Assembly (NCBI GenBank): GCA_947463125.1
Contig: CANHQZ010000002.1
Span: forward strand, 1-46,950
Reading direction: 5' to 3'
From: Flavobacteriales bacterium
Lineage (GTDB): Bacteria > Bacteroidota > Bacteroidia > NS11-12g > UBA955
DNA: 46,950 bases
The notes beneath the pieces were generated by a model. That model saw only the letters and a list, made by a program, of their open reading frames with translations. It did not search any database and had not been told where the DNA came from. Both the position numbers and the translations under genes were made by a program. This document shows positions 1 to 7,999 of the stretch, piece after piece (positions within the stretch are counted from its first letter, which is position 1; each line of letters opens with the position of its first letter).

Positions 1-492
1 GGTGCCGCTACCGAAGTGGAAATGAAAGAAAAGAAAGACCGCGTAGATGACGCCCTGCATGCAACCCGTGCGGCTGTGGAAGAAGGTATCGTCCCCGGCG
101 GCGGTGTTAGCTTTATCCGTGCCATCAAGGCGCTGGATGGCCTCACCGGCGATAACGAAGACGAAACTACCGGCATTGGCATCGTGCGTCGTGCTTTGGA
201 AGAGCCCTTGCGTCAGATTATTGCCAACGCCGGCGGCGAAGGCAGCATCGTGGTGCAGAAGGTAACCGAAGGCAGTGCCGATTTTGGTTACAATGCCCGC
301 ACTGAGAAATACGAAAACCTGATTGCGGCCGGTGTAATCGACCCCAAGAAGGTGAGCCGTGTGGCTTTGGAAAATGCAGCATCAATTGGCGGCATGATCC
401 TAACTACTGAGTGCGTTCTTTCTGAAATTAAGGAAGATGAAAAACCCCATTCTCATGGCCCCGACATGGGTGGCATGGGCGGCATGATGTAA
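1..492 (+). CDS. groEL: Chaperonin GroEL, C-terminal part (5' end outside window)
   Basis: The open frame runs in from base 1 without a start, so this is the last 163 residues of the 60 kDa chaperonin, which folds proteins in an ATP-driven double ring with GroES in the cytoplasm. The visible part begins at the conserved [12 protein letters not shown] segment that closes the intermediate domain. It continues through [15 protein letters not shown] in the equatorial domain and ends in the typical Gly/Met tail GGMGGMM, preceded by a short His-containing linker. The frame is intact to the TAA, and a strong terminator follows within 30 bases. groES would be expected upstream, outside the window. 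The identification is essentially certain. Confidence 0.98.
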   Translation, partial: GAATEVEMKEKKDRVDDALHATRAAVEEGIVPGGGVSFIRAIKALDGLTGDNEDETTGIGIVRRALEEPLRQIIANAGGEGSIVVQKVTEGSADFGYNARTEKYENLIAAGVIDPKKVSRVALENAASIGGMILTTECVLSEIKEDEKPHSHGPDMGGMGGMM

Positions 493-516
493 GCATCGGC
501 TGAAAATTGGAATAGA

Positions 517-546
517 AAAAGGTCGCCATTGGGCGGCCTTTTTTTG
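517..546 (+). terminator. Rho-independent terminator of groEL
   Basis: A 9-bp stem (519-527 with 532-540, one G-U pair) with the four-base loop ATTG is followed by a run of T from 539. It lies 26 bases after the groEL stop codon and separates groEL from the next gene. Confidence 0.9.
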
Positions 547-578
547 TGTAATAATAGAATCTTAATACTGTTGCAGGT

Positions 579-586
579 TACCTTTG
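579..586 (+). promoter_or_regulatory. Bacteroidota -7 promoter box (TACCTTTG)
   Basis: This is an exact match to the Bacteroidota sigma-A -7 consensus TAnnTTTG. It ends four bases before the GTG at 591. Transcription would start at or next to the start codon, giving a leaderless or almost leaderless mRNA. No clear TTG -33 element is seen at the usual distance. Confidence 0.65.
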
Positions 587-590
587 CACC

Positions 591-2486
591 GTGAAAAGGC
601 TTTTGCTGTCATTATTAGCTCTGCTCTCCATCAGTGTTTTGTCGGCCCAGCCTTGCAAATCCATACGTAACAACCCCAAGCAACTCACCACCAAATGCAT
701 CAAAATCCACTCTATTCTTGTGGATGCCTGTGGTTTGCCTGAAGGGGAAAATGAAATTTTGCTGTTTTATACCGGAAATGCTTCCCTGACATTAAGTAAG
801 CTGAGTGCAAAATGGCCAACAGCAGGAAACAACTGGCTGGGCTTGACGCAAAACGCTACTACCGCAAAAAAAGTATCTGATATCAATGCTACTATCACCG
901 GCTGCGGAAGGCTGATTGAGCCGGTTGCCGGTGTTATTCCTGCAAACAGGCAGGTATATTTATTTACGTCCACCAATTTCATTGTGGGATCCAATCAGTT
1001 TACCAATCTGTCAGACACAGCGTATGCCATTTTTCAAAAATCAGGAAATACTGCAGGACATTTTGCCAATTATTCCACGCCTTCAGGTTTGCGCACCACG
1101 ATTTTATCGGTTGCGGGTTCCTGCAGTGATACTACGACCTATGATAAAGTAAAACTGGTTAAGCAGAATGGATCGGTGGGAGCAGAAGACGGCGGATATG
1201 TTAATTTTGACAGCCTGGGCGGTGCAACCTATCTCAACGACGGCTGCAATGCCCCGGTGGATCCTCCCAAAGTGAGCGCCCAAATAACCAACGGCAGCAG
1301 TTTTTGTCCGGGGGATTCCGTCATGCTCAAAGGAACGGTTTCCGGCGGTCTGTGTTATGTGTGGCGTGCCAAAACAGGTCTGTTTTCTGATACAACATCG
1401 CTGAAAACGGTTTACTATCCCGATTATAGCAATCCGTCTGCGCCCGAATTGTGGCTGTTTAGCTGCAAAAGCGGTATCAAAGCTGCGGTCAGCATAAATA
1501 TTAAAGCCCAGCAATCGGTTTTTGCAGGAAAAGATACACTGGTGTGTGCCGGCAACGCCATTGTGCTTAAAATGCGTTCAGGTGCGGGGCCTGTGCTTTG
1601 GAAATCGCTGGGTGGAGCCGGTAATATTCAGAATCCTTCTGTGGCTGCTACAACTTATGTGCCTGCTGCAGGGGATACGGCCGTGAAATTCGTTTTGCAG
1701 GCGTTCAACGGGTGTAAGGCTGCTAATGATACTTTTAAAGCAGTATGGATTCAGAAAATCAAACCTGATTTTACATTGTCGGATTCTGTTGTTTGTGAGA
1801 ATTCCGATTCGGTGATTCTAAATGCATTAAATAAGGGAGGCGTTTTTAGCGGACTTAAGCTATCGTCTACTCCGGCTTACTGGCCCTCTGTGCCGGGCAG
1901 ATACAGAATTGTTTACAACACCAGTAATAAGGGATGTAAAGATTCATCCGTAAGGTTCTTAGTAGTGAATCCAAAACCCAATCCGCGGTTTGATTTTTTA
2001 CCCAATGACACAGTTAAGATAGATGTAAGGGTGAATGTTAATCCACAACAAACCGGAGCATACCGCCACTTATGGACCGAAAACGGCAATACCGTAGTTT
2101 GGCCAATTTTGTTTGTTAAAGAGGGCCGATATCGAATATTACACAGCATCACTGATTCAGCAACCGGATGTACGGATACTTTTTCGTCAGTACTTACAGT
2201 TTATGCAGACGAAGACATTCGCATGGCCAATGTTTTTACTCCCAACTATGACAGCCTGAATGAGATTTTTAACTTTGTGGGTGTCGGGGTAAAGGAATCA
2301 AACCTTAAGATATTTAACCGATGGGGAGAAAAACTCTTTGAAAGCAATGATCAGAGAATAGGCTGGAATGGAAAGACCCACAATGGAGTAACCTGCCCGG
2401 AAGGTGTGTATTTCTGGCAATTGTATATACAGATGCAAAGCGGTAAAAAATCTTATTATTCCGGCACCGTTACCTTGCTGCGTTAA
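591..2486 (+). CDS. Secreted protein with T9SS type B sorting domain
   Basis: This 631-residue protein starts with GTG, directly behind a -7 box. Residues 1-19 form a signal peptide (MKRLLLSLLALLSISVLSA). The N-terminal part, about residues 20-220, resembles the lamin-tail-like domain common at the front of Bacteroidota surface proteins, with the fragments LVDACGLPEGENE and GHFANYS. A middle region of Ig/PKD-like segments carries paired cysteines. From about residue 545 comes the gliding-motility-type C-terminal domain (NVFTPNYDSLNE, FNRWGEKLFE, a final YSGTVTLLR), which marks substrates of the type IX secretion system for export across the outer membrane. The passenger function cannot be read from the sequence. 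A second type B protein is at 26035-30186. Confidence 0.9.
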   Translation: MKRLLLSLLALLSISVLSAQPCKSIRNNPKQLTTKCIKIHSILVDACGLPEGENEILLFYTGNASLTLSKLSAKWPTAGNNWLGLTQNATTAKKVSDINATITGCGRLIEPVAGVIPANRQVYLFTSTNFIVGSNQFTNLSDTAYAIFQKSGNTAGHFANYSTPSGLRTTILSVAGSCSDTTTYDKVKLVKQNGSVGAEDGGYVNFDSLGGATYLNDGCNAPVDPPKVSAQITNGSSFCPGDSVMLKGTVSGGLCYVWRAKTGLFSDTTSLKTVYYPDYSNPSAPELWLFSCKSGIKAAVSINIKAQQSVFAGKDTLVCAGNAIVLKMRSGAGPVLWKSLGGAGNIQNPSVAATTYVPAAGDTAVKFVLQAFNGCKAANDTFKAVWIQKIKPDFTLSDSVVCENSDSVILNALNKGGVFSGLKLSSTPAYWPSVPGRYRIVYNTSNKGCKDSSVRFLVVNPKPNPRFDFLPNDTVKIDVRVNVNPQQTGAYRHLWTENGNTVVWPILFVKEGRYRILHSITDSATGCTDTFSSVLTVYADEDIRMANVFTPNYDSLNEIFNFVGVGVKESNLKIFNRWGEKLFESNDQRIGWNGKTHNGVTCPEGVYFWQLYIQMQSGKKSYYSGTVTLLR

Positions 2487-2493
2487 TCCTGTC

Positions 2494-2501
2494 TATCTTC
2501 G
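2494..2501 (+). promoter_or_regulatory. -7-like box (TATCTTCG) before ruvX
   Basis: One mismatch from TAnnTTTG, ending four bases before the ruvX ATG at 2506. The position is the same as for exact boxes elsewhere in the window, so it probably promotes ruvX-def transcription and supports that start. Confidence 0.4.
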
Positions 2502-2505
2502 CATA

Positions 2506-2919
2506 ATGCCGCGCATACTGGCCTTTGATTACGGAATGAAACGAACCGGCATTGCGGTTACCGATCCACTGAAAATGATTGCAAGTCCGCTTACTACGGT
2601 CGACACATCACACCTGCACATATGGCTGCAGCAATATCTGGCTGCTGAACATGTGGAATCTTTTGTGGTAGGACTTCCAAGCAGGTTGAGCGGTGAAGAT
2701 ACACATGCCACACAGCCGGTTTTGTTATTTATTGAAAAGCTGAAGGAGGTATACCCCGGTATACCTGTCTTTACCATTGACGAAAGGCTGAGCAGCCGTG
2801 AGGCAAAGCAAAGTATTATCAGCAGTGGTGCCGGAAAACAAAAACGTGCGGATAAGAAATTGCTGGATACCGTGAGCGCAACCTTAATTTTGCAAACCCA
2901 CCTTCAGAGAATCTCATGA
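2506..2919 (+). CDS. ruvX: Putative pre-16S rRNA nuclease / Holliday junction resolvase YqgF
   Basis: YqgF/RuvX has an RNase H-like fold and takes part in 16S rRNA 5'-end maturation; it was earlier proposed as a Holliday junction resolvase. The chosen ATG gives 137 residues, the normal family length, beginning MPRILAFDYGMKRTGIAVTD with the catalytic-type Asp at residue 8. An open frame reaches back to 2404, but that part overlaps the preceding CDS and lacks family character. Further family signatures are VVGLPSRLSGE, FTIDERLSSREA and the C-terminal LDTVSATLIL helix. The stop overlaps the def start as ATGA at 2916-2919, so the two are translationally coupled. Confidence 0.92.
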   Translation: MPRILAFDYGMKRTGIAVTDPLKMIASPLTTVDTSHLHIWLQQYLAAEHVESFVVGLPSRLSGEDTHATQPVLLFIEKLKEVYPGIPVFTIDERLSSREAKQSIISSGAGKQKRADKKLLDTVSATLILQTHLQRIS

Positions 2920-3467
2920 TATTACCCGTTTACGCCTATGGACAGCCGGTTTTACGGAAAAAAGCCTCAGAAATTGATAAAGATTACCCCAATTTGCAAG
3001 GGTTAATCGCCGACATGTTTGAAACCATGTATGCCAGCAATGGTATCGGACTGGCTGCACCCCAGATTGGCCTGGGCATCAGGTTATTTATCACAGACGG
3101 TTCAGAAATTGAAGATATTAAACCGGAGGGCTTTAAGCAGGTATTTATTAATCCACAAATATTGGAGGAATTCGATGAGAAATGGGATTATGAAGAGGGT
3201 TGTCTCAGTATTCCCCAGGTACGTGCCGATGTAAACCGCCACAGCAAACTGGTTTTACGCTACTTTGATGAAAACTGGCAGGAACATACCCATGAGTTTG
3301 AAGGGATGGCAGCACGCATTATTCAGCATGAATACGATCACATAGAAGGAATTTTGTTTACTGACCGCATTCATCCGCTGAAACGAACCATGCTCAAATC
3401 CAGGTTAAATAACATCAGCCAGGGGCGTGTGAATGTTTCCTATAAAATGAAATTCGCCAAAAAATAA
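2916..3467 (+). CDS. def: Peptide deformylase
   Basis: Removes the N-formyl group from new polypeptides in the cytoplasm. All three metal and active-site motifs are present in this 183-residue protein: motif I GIGLAAPQIG at 43-52, motif II EGCLSIP at 94-100 (metal ligand Cys96), and motif III HEYDH at 138-142 (metal ligands His138 and His142, catalytic Glu139). The ATG overlaps the ruvX stop by four bases. The C-terminal tail ends in a basic stretch (KMKFAKK). No substitutions are seen at active-site positions, so it should be functional. Confidence 0.97.
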   Translation: MILPVYAYGQPVLRKKASEIDKDYPNLQGLIADMFETMYASNGIGLAAPQIGLGIRLFITDGSEIEDIKPEGFKQVFINPQILEEFDEKWDYEEGCLSIPQVRADVNRHSKLVLRYFDENWQEHTHEFEGMAARIIQHEYDHIEGILFTDRIHPLKRTMLKSRLNNISQGRVNVSYKMKFAKK

Positions 3468-3480
3468 AACCGTCTGTCCG

Positions 3481-4341
3481 ATGGAGGAAAAGCGCAAGCC
3501 GGCATATCGCTATTACTGGATTCTGCTGCGTCCCGTAAATCTGGGTATCATTATCCTTACGATGGGCTTGTTTATGATGCATGCCTCCCGGTGGAATATA
3601 CAAAACCTGCGCTGGCCGGATGCCGTGTTCGTGGTTCTTTCAGTACTGTTTACCGCTGCGGCAGGCTATGTAATTAACGATATTCTCGACATTGAGGAGG
3701 ATATCATCAATAAGCCGGAAAAACGCATCATTGCAAAGCATATATCCGTGAAAGCCGGACTTGTTTTTTATGGTCTGCTGCTCATCAGTTCCATCGTTTT
3801 TGGTTTTTTAACCGGACTGAGTATGGGGTTGGTTTGCGCACTGATATCCGTATTGCTCTATTTCTATTCTTCCGATTTAAAAGGAACTACACTGTGGGGC
3901 AATCTGCTGGTTTCTTTAATGAACGGTGTTGTGGTTTTCTTTTCCGCACAGGGTGTAGATGAGAAATTCAACGGATATTTTGCGGAATATGCATTTCTGG
4001 CATTCCTGATTACGATGGCCAGGGAATTAGTGAAGGATATTGAAGACAGGGAAGGTGATGCAACAAAAGAATATGAAACTTTTCCTATCGTTTACGGAAC
4101 TAAAAAATCAGTGTGGCTGTGCATGGGGATTCTTACCCTGCTTAACATCCATGTGGTTTATCTCATCACGGAAAGCAGGAACCTCTATTTCGGGATTTTT
4201 AGTTCTGTATTTGTATTGCTGCCGGTATTTTATTTTTATTACCAGCTGCTGTCAGCAGATGAGAAAGCTGATTATACACGAATCCAAAAGCGGTTGAAAT
4301 GGCTGATGGTTTCCGGAATTTTATCGGTTGTTTTTCTGTGA
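3481..4341 (+). CDS. UbiA-family prenyltransferase (polyprenyl transfer in the inner membrane)
   Basis: A 286-residue polytopic membrane protein with both Asp-rich motifs of the UbiA superfamily: NDILDIEED at 66-74 and KDIEDREGD at 185-193. These bind the Mg-diphosphate of the prenyl donor. About eight hydrophobic helices surround them. Related Bacteroidota proteins are commonly labelled geranylgeranylglycerol-phosphate geranylgeranyltransferase, but motifs alone do not fix the acceptor, which could be a quinone, heme or glycerol-phosphate precursor. It starts 13 bases after def and probably belongs to the same transcript. Its last 21 bases overlap the 3' end of the convergent DUF3109 gene. 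Confidence 0.85.
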   Translation: MEEKRKPAYRYYWILLRPVNLGIIILTMGLFMMHASRWNIQNLRWPDAVFVVLSVLFTAAAGYVINDILDIEEDIINKPEKRIIAKHISVKAGLVFYGLLLISSIVFGFLTGLSMGLVCALISVLLYFYSSDLKGTTLWGNLLVSLMNGVVVFFSAQGVDEKFNGYFAEYAFLAFLITMARELVKDIEDREGDATKEYETFPIVYGTKKSVWLCMGILTLLNIHVVYLITESRNLYFGIFSSVFVLLPVFYFYYQLLSADEKADYTRIQKRLKWLMVSGILSVVFL

Positions 4342-4902
4342 GGGCCACGAAGCCGCAACTGCCGCAAGCTCATTATACCAGTCTTCCCCCATTTTTCGGA
4401 TAAGCGCTTCTTTTAAAAAAGCATACACAGGAATATTTTCATCTTCGCCTCTCTTGCAGGCCGGCTCACAAATATCCCATCGGTGGTAATTCAGGGCGGT
4501 GTACTCTCCGTATTCTTTGGCCCGAATAGGATAGAGATGGCAGCTAACGGGCTTTTTAAAGGCAGTTTTGCCTGCTTTCCATGCATTTTCAATGCCACAG
4601 GTTGCAACCATTCCTTCATATACCAGAAAGGAACATTCGCCACCGGGAAGACAGGTGGTAACGGCATCGCCTTCGGGATCTTTGGTGTGAAAACCCTGTG
4701 TTGCGATGTTTTTGATACCTTCTTCCGATAAAAATGGGCTTATACCCGGGAGTTCCTGCTCTATAATCTGAATTTCTTCCGGGAGGAGGGGGGCGCCGGC
4801 GTCGCCTTTTACGCAGCATGCACCCAGGCAAGCCTTGGTATTGCAAGCAAACTTTTTTTCAATGATATCTTCAGAAACAAGGGCGTTTCCAACAATCAGC
4901 AT
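4321..4902 (-). CDS. DUF3109 family cysteine-rich protein
   Basis: A 193-residue cytoplasmic protein that I recognise as the DUF3109 family of Bacteroidota. It has a CX4CX3CC cluster near the N-terminus (Cys20, 25, 29, 30) and further conserved cysteines in TTCLPGGEC, CGIENAW, VSCHLYPIR and WDICEPAC. This pattern suggests a zinc or iron-sulfur site, but no biochemical function is known to me. Its ATG shares a base with the purE stop (TGATG), so translation is coupled. Its 3' end overlaps the convergent UbiA gene by 21 bases. Confidence 0.85.
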   Translation of the reverse strand: MLIVGNALVSEDIIEKKFACNTKACLGACCVKGDAGAPLLPEEIQIIEQELPGISPFLSEEGIKNIATQGFHTKDPEGDAVTTCLPGGECSFLVYEGMVATCGIENAWKAGKTAFKKPVSCHLYPIRAKEYGEYTALNYHRWDICEPACKRGEDENIPVYAFLKEALIRKMGEDWYNELAAVAASWPSQKNNR

Positions 4903-5423
4903 CAGATGATTTCTTGTTTGTTCAGAAAATCTTCATGGCCCAGTTTTTCGAGCCTTGTGGCTTTTTCCATTACCTCATCGCTGATGCGCTTTTTATAATC
5001 TTTAATTTTCTGCGCAATATTCTCATCCTGCGCTCCCAAAATCTGGGCTGCCATAATGCCGGCATTTCTGGCTCCATTGATAGCCATGGTGGCTACGGGC
5101 ACACCAGGGGGCATCTGCACAATGCTGTAGAGGCTGTCTAAACCGCTGAGGTTGCTGCTTTTTACAGGCACGCCAACCACCGGCAAATGCGTAAGACTGG
5201 CAACCATACCGGGTAGGTGCGCAGCACCACCGGCACCGGCAATGATAACCTTTATGCCCTTTTCAGGGGCCTTTGCTGCATAATCAACCATGCGCTGGGG
5301 TGTGCGGTGTGCAGAAACGATGGTCAGTTCGTATGAAATGCCAAAAAATTCGAGCATGCGCGCCGCTTCCTGCATTACAGGAAGATCGCTGTCGCTGCCC
5401 ATGATGATGCCTACTTTAGCCAT
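4902..5423 (-). CDS. purE: 5-(carboxyamino)imidazole ribonucleotide mutase
   Basis: Class I PurE converts N5-CAIR to CAIR in de novo purine synthesis. The 173-residue protein shows the class I signatures: GSDSDLPVM at 9-17, SAHRTP with the catalytic-type His, [21 protein letters not shown], and the [19 protein letters not shown] segment. The N-terminus [13 protein letters not shown] is standard and fixes the start. It overlaps the end of pssA by eight bases and is followed directly by the DUF3109 gene. purK, its usual partner, is not nearby. Confidence 0.97.
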   Translation of the reverse strand: MAKVGIIMGSDSDLPVMQEAARMLEFFGISYELTIVSAHRTPQRMVDYAAKAPEKGIKVIIAGAGGAAHLPGMVASLTHLPVVGVPVKSSNLSGLDSLYSIVQMPPGVPVATMAINGARNAGIMAAQILGAQDENIAQKIKDYKKRISDEVMEKATRLEKLGHEDFLNKQEII

Positions 5424-6138
5424 TTTTCGATTGTGTTACAAAGTTCGCAATAATTGACCATAAAACATATACCGCTAAAAATGGGATACCTGCATATACC
5501 CCAAATACTGGAATACAAGCCAGTCCCAGCAGAGGAACAGCGGCTTTCCAAAGTAGCAGCGGATCTCCTTTTTTAAATTTTAACGACAGCATGGGCCAGT
5601 CAGAAACCATAAGGTAAGCAGCCAGCACGGGTGCAAAACTGAAAAAGTATGGATGCTCAAAAAATGCTTTAAACGGGCTCTCAGCTGTATTTTCGAATGC
5701 CAGAATCAATGACCCGAATGCGATGCCGGTAATGGGTGTTGGAACCCCCAGGAAGCCTGTTTTCTGGCGGGTGTCGATATTGAAATTTGCCAGTCTCCAG
5801 GCACCTGCCAGCGGCAGGGCAAGCCATGCATAGCGTGAAGAACAAAATCCATCGGGAATACAATATCCTTTTTGCAGTGTATAATGCAGCATGATAAGAC
5901 CGGGCAGCAGGGTAAATGTGATCAGATCGGCTAAGGAATCCAGCTGTTTTCCTAGCTCACCATCAGCGCCGAGCAGGCGTGCGGTAAAACCGTCTGCAAA
6001 ATCAAGAATTGCGGCCAGCCCCATGCAAATCAATATACTGTTCATGTCGCCTGCCATAAGTCTTTCGATACCAATTGCGCCACAGGCAAGGTTTCCGAGG
6101 GTCAGCAGATTGGGGAGGCTTTTCAGCAGTTCTTTCAT
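5416..6138 (-). CDS. pssA: CDP-diacylglycerol-serine O-phosphatidyltransferase
   Basis: Makes phosphatidylserine, the precursor of phosphatidylethanolamine, in the inner membrane. The CDP-alcohol phosphotransferase signature DGX2ARX8GX3DX3D is complete (DGFTAR, then G, D and D in GKQLDSLAD). About six hydrophobic segments follow an N-terminus typical of the family ([20 protein letters not shown]). The open frame extends to 6297, but that extension lies inside the upstream gene. The ATG at 6138 gives 240 residues, the usual length, and sits behind an exact -7 box at 6154-6161. The gene overlaps purE by eight bases. Confidence 0.94.
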   Translation of the reverse strand: MKELLKSLPNLLTLGNLACGAIGIERLMAGDMNSILICMGLAAILDFADGFTARLLGADGELGKQLDSLADLITFTLLPGLIMLHYTLQKGYCIPDGFCSSRYAWLALPLAGAWRLANFNIDTRQKTGFLGVPTPITGIAFGSLILAFENTAESPFKAFFEHPYFFSFAPVLAAYLMVSDWPMLSLKFKKGDPLLLWKAAVPLLGLACIPVFGVYAGIPFLAVYVLWSIIANFVTQSKNG

Positions 6139-6145
6139 CGTAAAA

Positions 6146-7999
6146 TCAAAGGTCAAAGTTAAAGAAAACCGAGAAACTGCTGCCGGTGACTTGTGTCTGC
6201 AATAGATTCCGTGCGTAATAGAGATTGGTTCTTGCCATAAACCAGTCGGGGGCTGAAATATCACGCAGATAGCCCGCTGCAACTCCTGCACTGGCATGTT
6301 TCATTATTTTGTAGTGCATTCTTACCTGAAAACCGACACCCAAGGCATGGTTGTTTGCAGTTTTTAAAAAGGCAAGATCCGGATTTAGAAAACCACCGGT
6401 ATACCTGCGGCATCGGATGGTTTGCGTGGCATGAAAAATCTGTGGTCCCAGGTCCATGCTGAATGTATTGGAAGTTATAAACCTCCAGCCTGCATAGGCT
6501 CCTGCAAACTGAAATAGGTAACGAATGGATATTTCATCTTTTCTTGCATACAGCTCATCAGAAATAGTAGAGCCCATTTGCAAGCCTGCGGTGAATTGCG
6601 GGTTATTCCAGTTCAAGCCAAATACAAAGGGGAGCTGGTTATACTTGGCGGAAGCAAGTGTTGGATTTATGTGGTTGGCCAGTGCTGCGGAATTATTAAG
6701 AAACAGGGTGTTTAACCCCAGTGTGAAACCGAATTTATTTCTTGAAGGCCCGGGTTTCTGGGTTTTTAAACGAAACTCACGAACAGCAATAAAGAAACTG
6801 AATCGGGAAGCAAGGATGGAATTTTGTTTCTCATCTAGCTGGGCAATGCTCACCGATTCTGCAGGTGCAAGCTGAAGTAGCCGTGATATTTCCTTTTGCA
6901 GGGCAGCATCACCTATTTCTGCTTCCGTATTTGCCTTGGTGGTATTGTTACGTTCTTCTTCATAAAAAATGCCAATACTCAATGTTCCGCTGTTCGAGCG
7001 AAAATAGCGTTCCTGCAGCCGGTGAGCCAGGCTTTGATAGGCATACCATCCGCAATCTCCATCCTGTTTAACATAGGCGGTATGGCATCTCCCGAATTGT
7101 CCGAAAAATTTTGCAGTTGTATCACTGTTAAGCAAACGGGTAAGTTTTCTGTACATGTTTTCTTCCCGCCAGGTATAATAAAATGCGCTGCTTCTGTATT
7201 GATTCCATTGCTTGTATTCACGCAGACCATTAATACCGGACTGAACTTCGGCATAACGGTTTCCTGTCCAGAATTTTAAGTCCTTATCCAGGCTGTCAAA
7301 ATGCTCCAGTATTACATCAATGCTTCGGTCGATGGAAAAAGGCTGACCGCTGCCCTGGTAGTATTCACGCTTTTGAGCGCTTTCAAATTCTTTAACGCCG
7401 CTGTATTTAAGCCATCCTGCTGCCTGATGCACAGCCTGAACCGCAGTATAAAGGCTTTCGGGTACTTTCGTTTTAGGCAGTAAGTCAGATAACCTCAATA
7501 ATGCAATGTCGTTAAATCTTTCAACATCAATCCCGTGTATCTGAATGCGTTTTTCGGCAGGCAGGGTAAGGTTCCATTCCCTGATGTCTTCCAGAATTTT
7601 CATATGCTCCACCGACGTAGTAGCCTGCAGGCAATACTTTTCCATTGTGTCAATCTCATTCACATACCGGTTTGCATACCATCCGCGGGCTTCACCCAAC
7701 TCCAGAAGCAGGTGTTTAACGCCTGCTTTTTCATGTAAAAAGCGCAGCAGTTTAAACTCAATCAGCCCATTGATAGCTACATGCCTGTGGTTCTCGCCGG
7801 ATATAAAAACCCTTTGTTCGGACAAAACACGTTGCAGTTGTTCAAAACCGGCAAAATCGTCAGACTTTTCGGTGTTGATTTTATAAAACGGATTGCCCGG
7901 CTCCGCCGCAGCCGAAGCAGGGATTTTCCGTTGCGAGTGAAGTTCTGAAATTAGGGTAGAACAGGCGGCAAAAAACAATATCAGGGTCTTTAATCTCAT
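6146..7999 (-). CDS. Secreted erythromycin-esterase-like domain fused to a C-terminal beta-barrel-like domain
   Basis: 617 residues with a signal peptide (about 1-22). Residues 60-410 resemble the erythromycin esterase (Ere)/TIKI-ChaN-like superfamily. GENH at 68-71 is followed by a helix and the strand HLLLE (Glu100), matching the family pattern GExxH...E. GIDVE follows at 156-160 and GRCHT at 303-307. The substrate is unknown; resistance to macrolides is not implied. From about residue 421 to the end the sequence alternates polar and hydrophobic residues in strand-like segments (FGFTLGLN, AGAYAGWRF, FSVFFNFDL), suggesting an outer-membrane beta-barrel or beta-sandwich. It overlaps the upstream paralogue by four bases (ATGA), so the two are co-translated. 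Confidence 0.7.
   Translation of the reverse strand: MRLKTLILFFAACSTLISELHSQRKIPASAAAEPGNPFYKINTEKSDDFAGFEQLQRVLSEQRVFISGENHRHVAINGLIEFKLLRFLHEKAGVKHLLLELGEARGWYANRYVNEIDTMEKYCLQATTSVEHMKILEDIREWNLTLPAEKRIQIHGIDVERFNDIALLRLSDLLPKTKVPESLYTAVQAVHQAAGWLKYSGVKEFESAQKREYYQGSGQPFSIDRSIDVILEHFDSLDKDLKFWTGNRYAEVQSGINGLREYKQWNQYRSSAFYYTWREENMYRKLTRLLNSDTTAKFFGQFGRCHTAYVKQDGDCGWYAYQSLAHRLQERYFRSNSGTLSIGIFYEEERNNTTKANTEAEIGDAALQKEISRLLQLAPAESVSIAQLDEKQNSILASRFSFFIAVREFRLKTQKPGPSRNKFGFTLGLNTLFLNNSAALANHINPTLASAKYNQLPFVFGLNWNNPQFTAGLQMGSTISDELYARKDEISIRYLFQFAGAYAGWRFITSNTFSMDLGPQIFHATQTIRCRRYTGGFLNPDLAFLKTANNHALGVGFQVRMHYKIMKHASAGVAAGYLRDISAPDWFMARTNLYYARNLLQTQVTGSSFSVFFNFDL
6154..6161 (-). promoter_or_regulatory. 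Bacteroidota -7 promoter box (TAACTTTG) of pssA
   Basis: Exact TAnnTTTG on the minus strand, 15 bases upstream of the pssA ATG and inside the last codons of the preceding gene. It would let pssA-purE-DUF3109 be transcribed separately from the upstream pair. Confidence 0.65.

Noticed and set aside
6139-6297. N-terminal extension of pssA
   Set aside because: It overlaps the coding end of the upstream gene and is not family-like; the ATG at 6138 has an exact -7 box 15 bases upstream.
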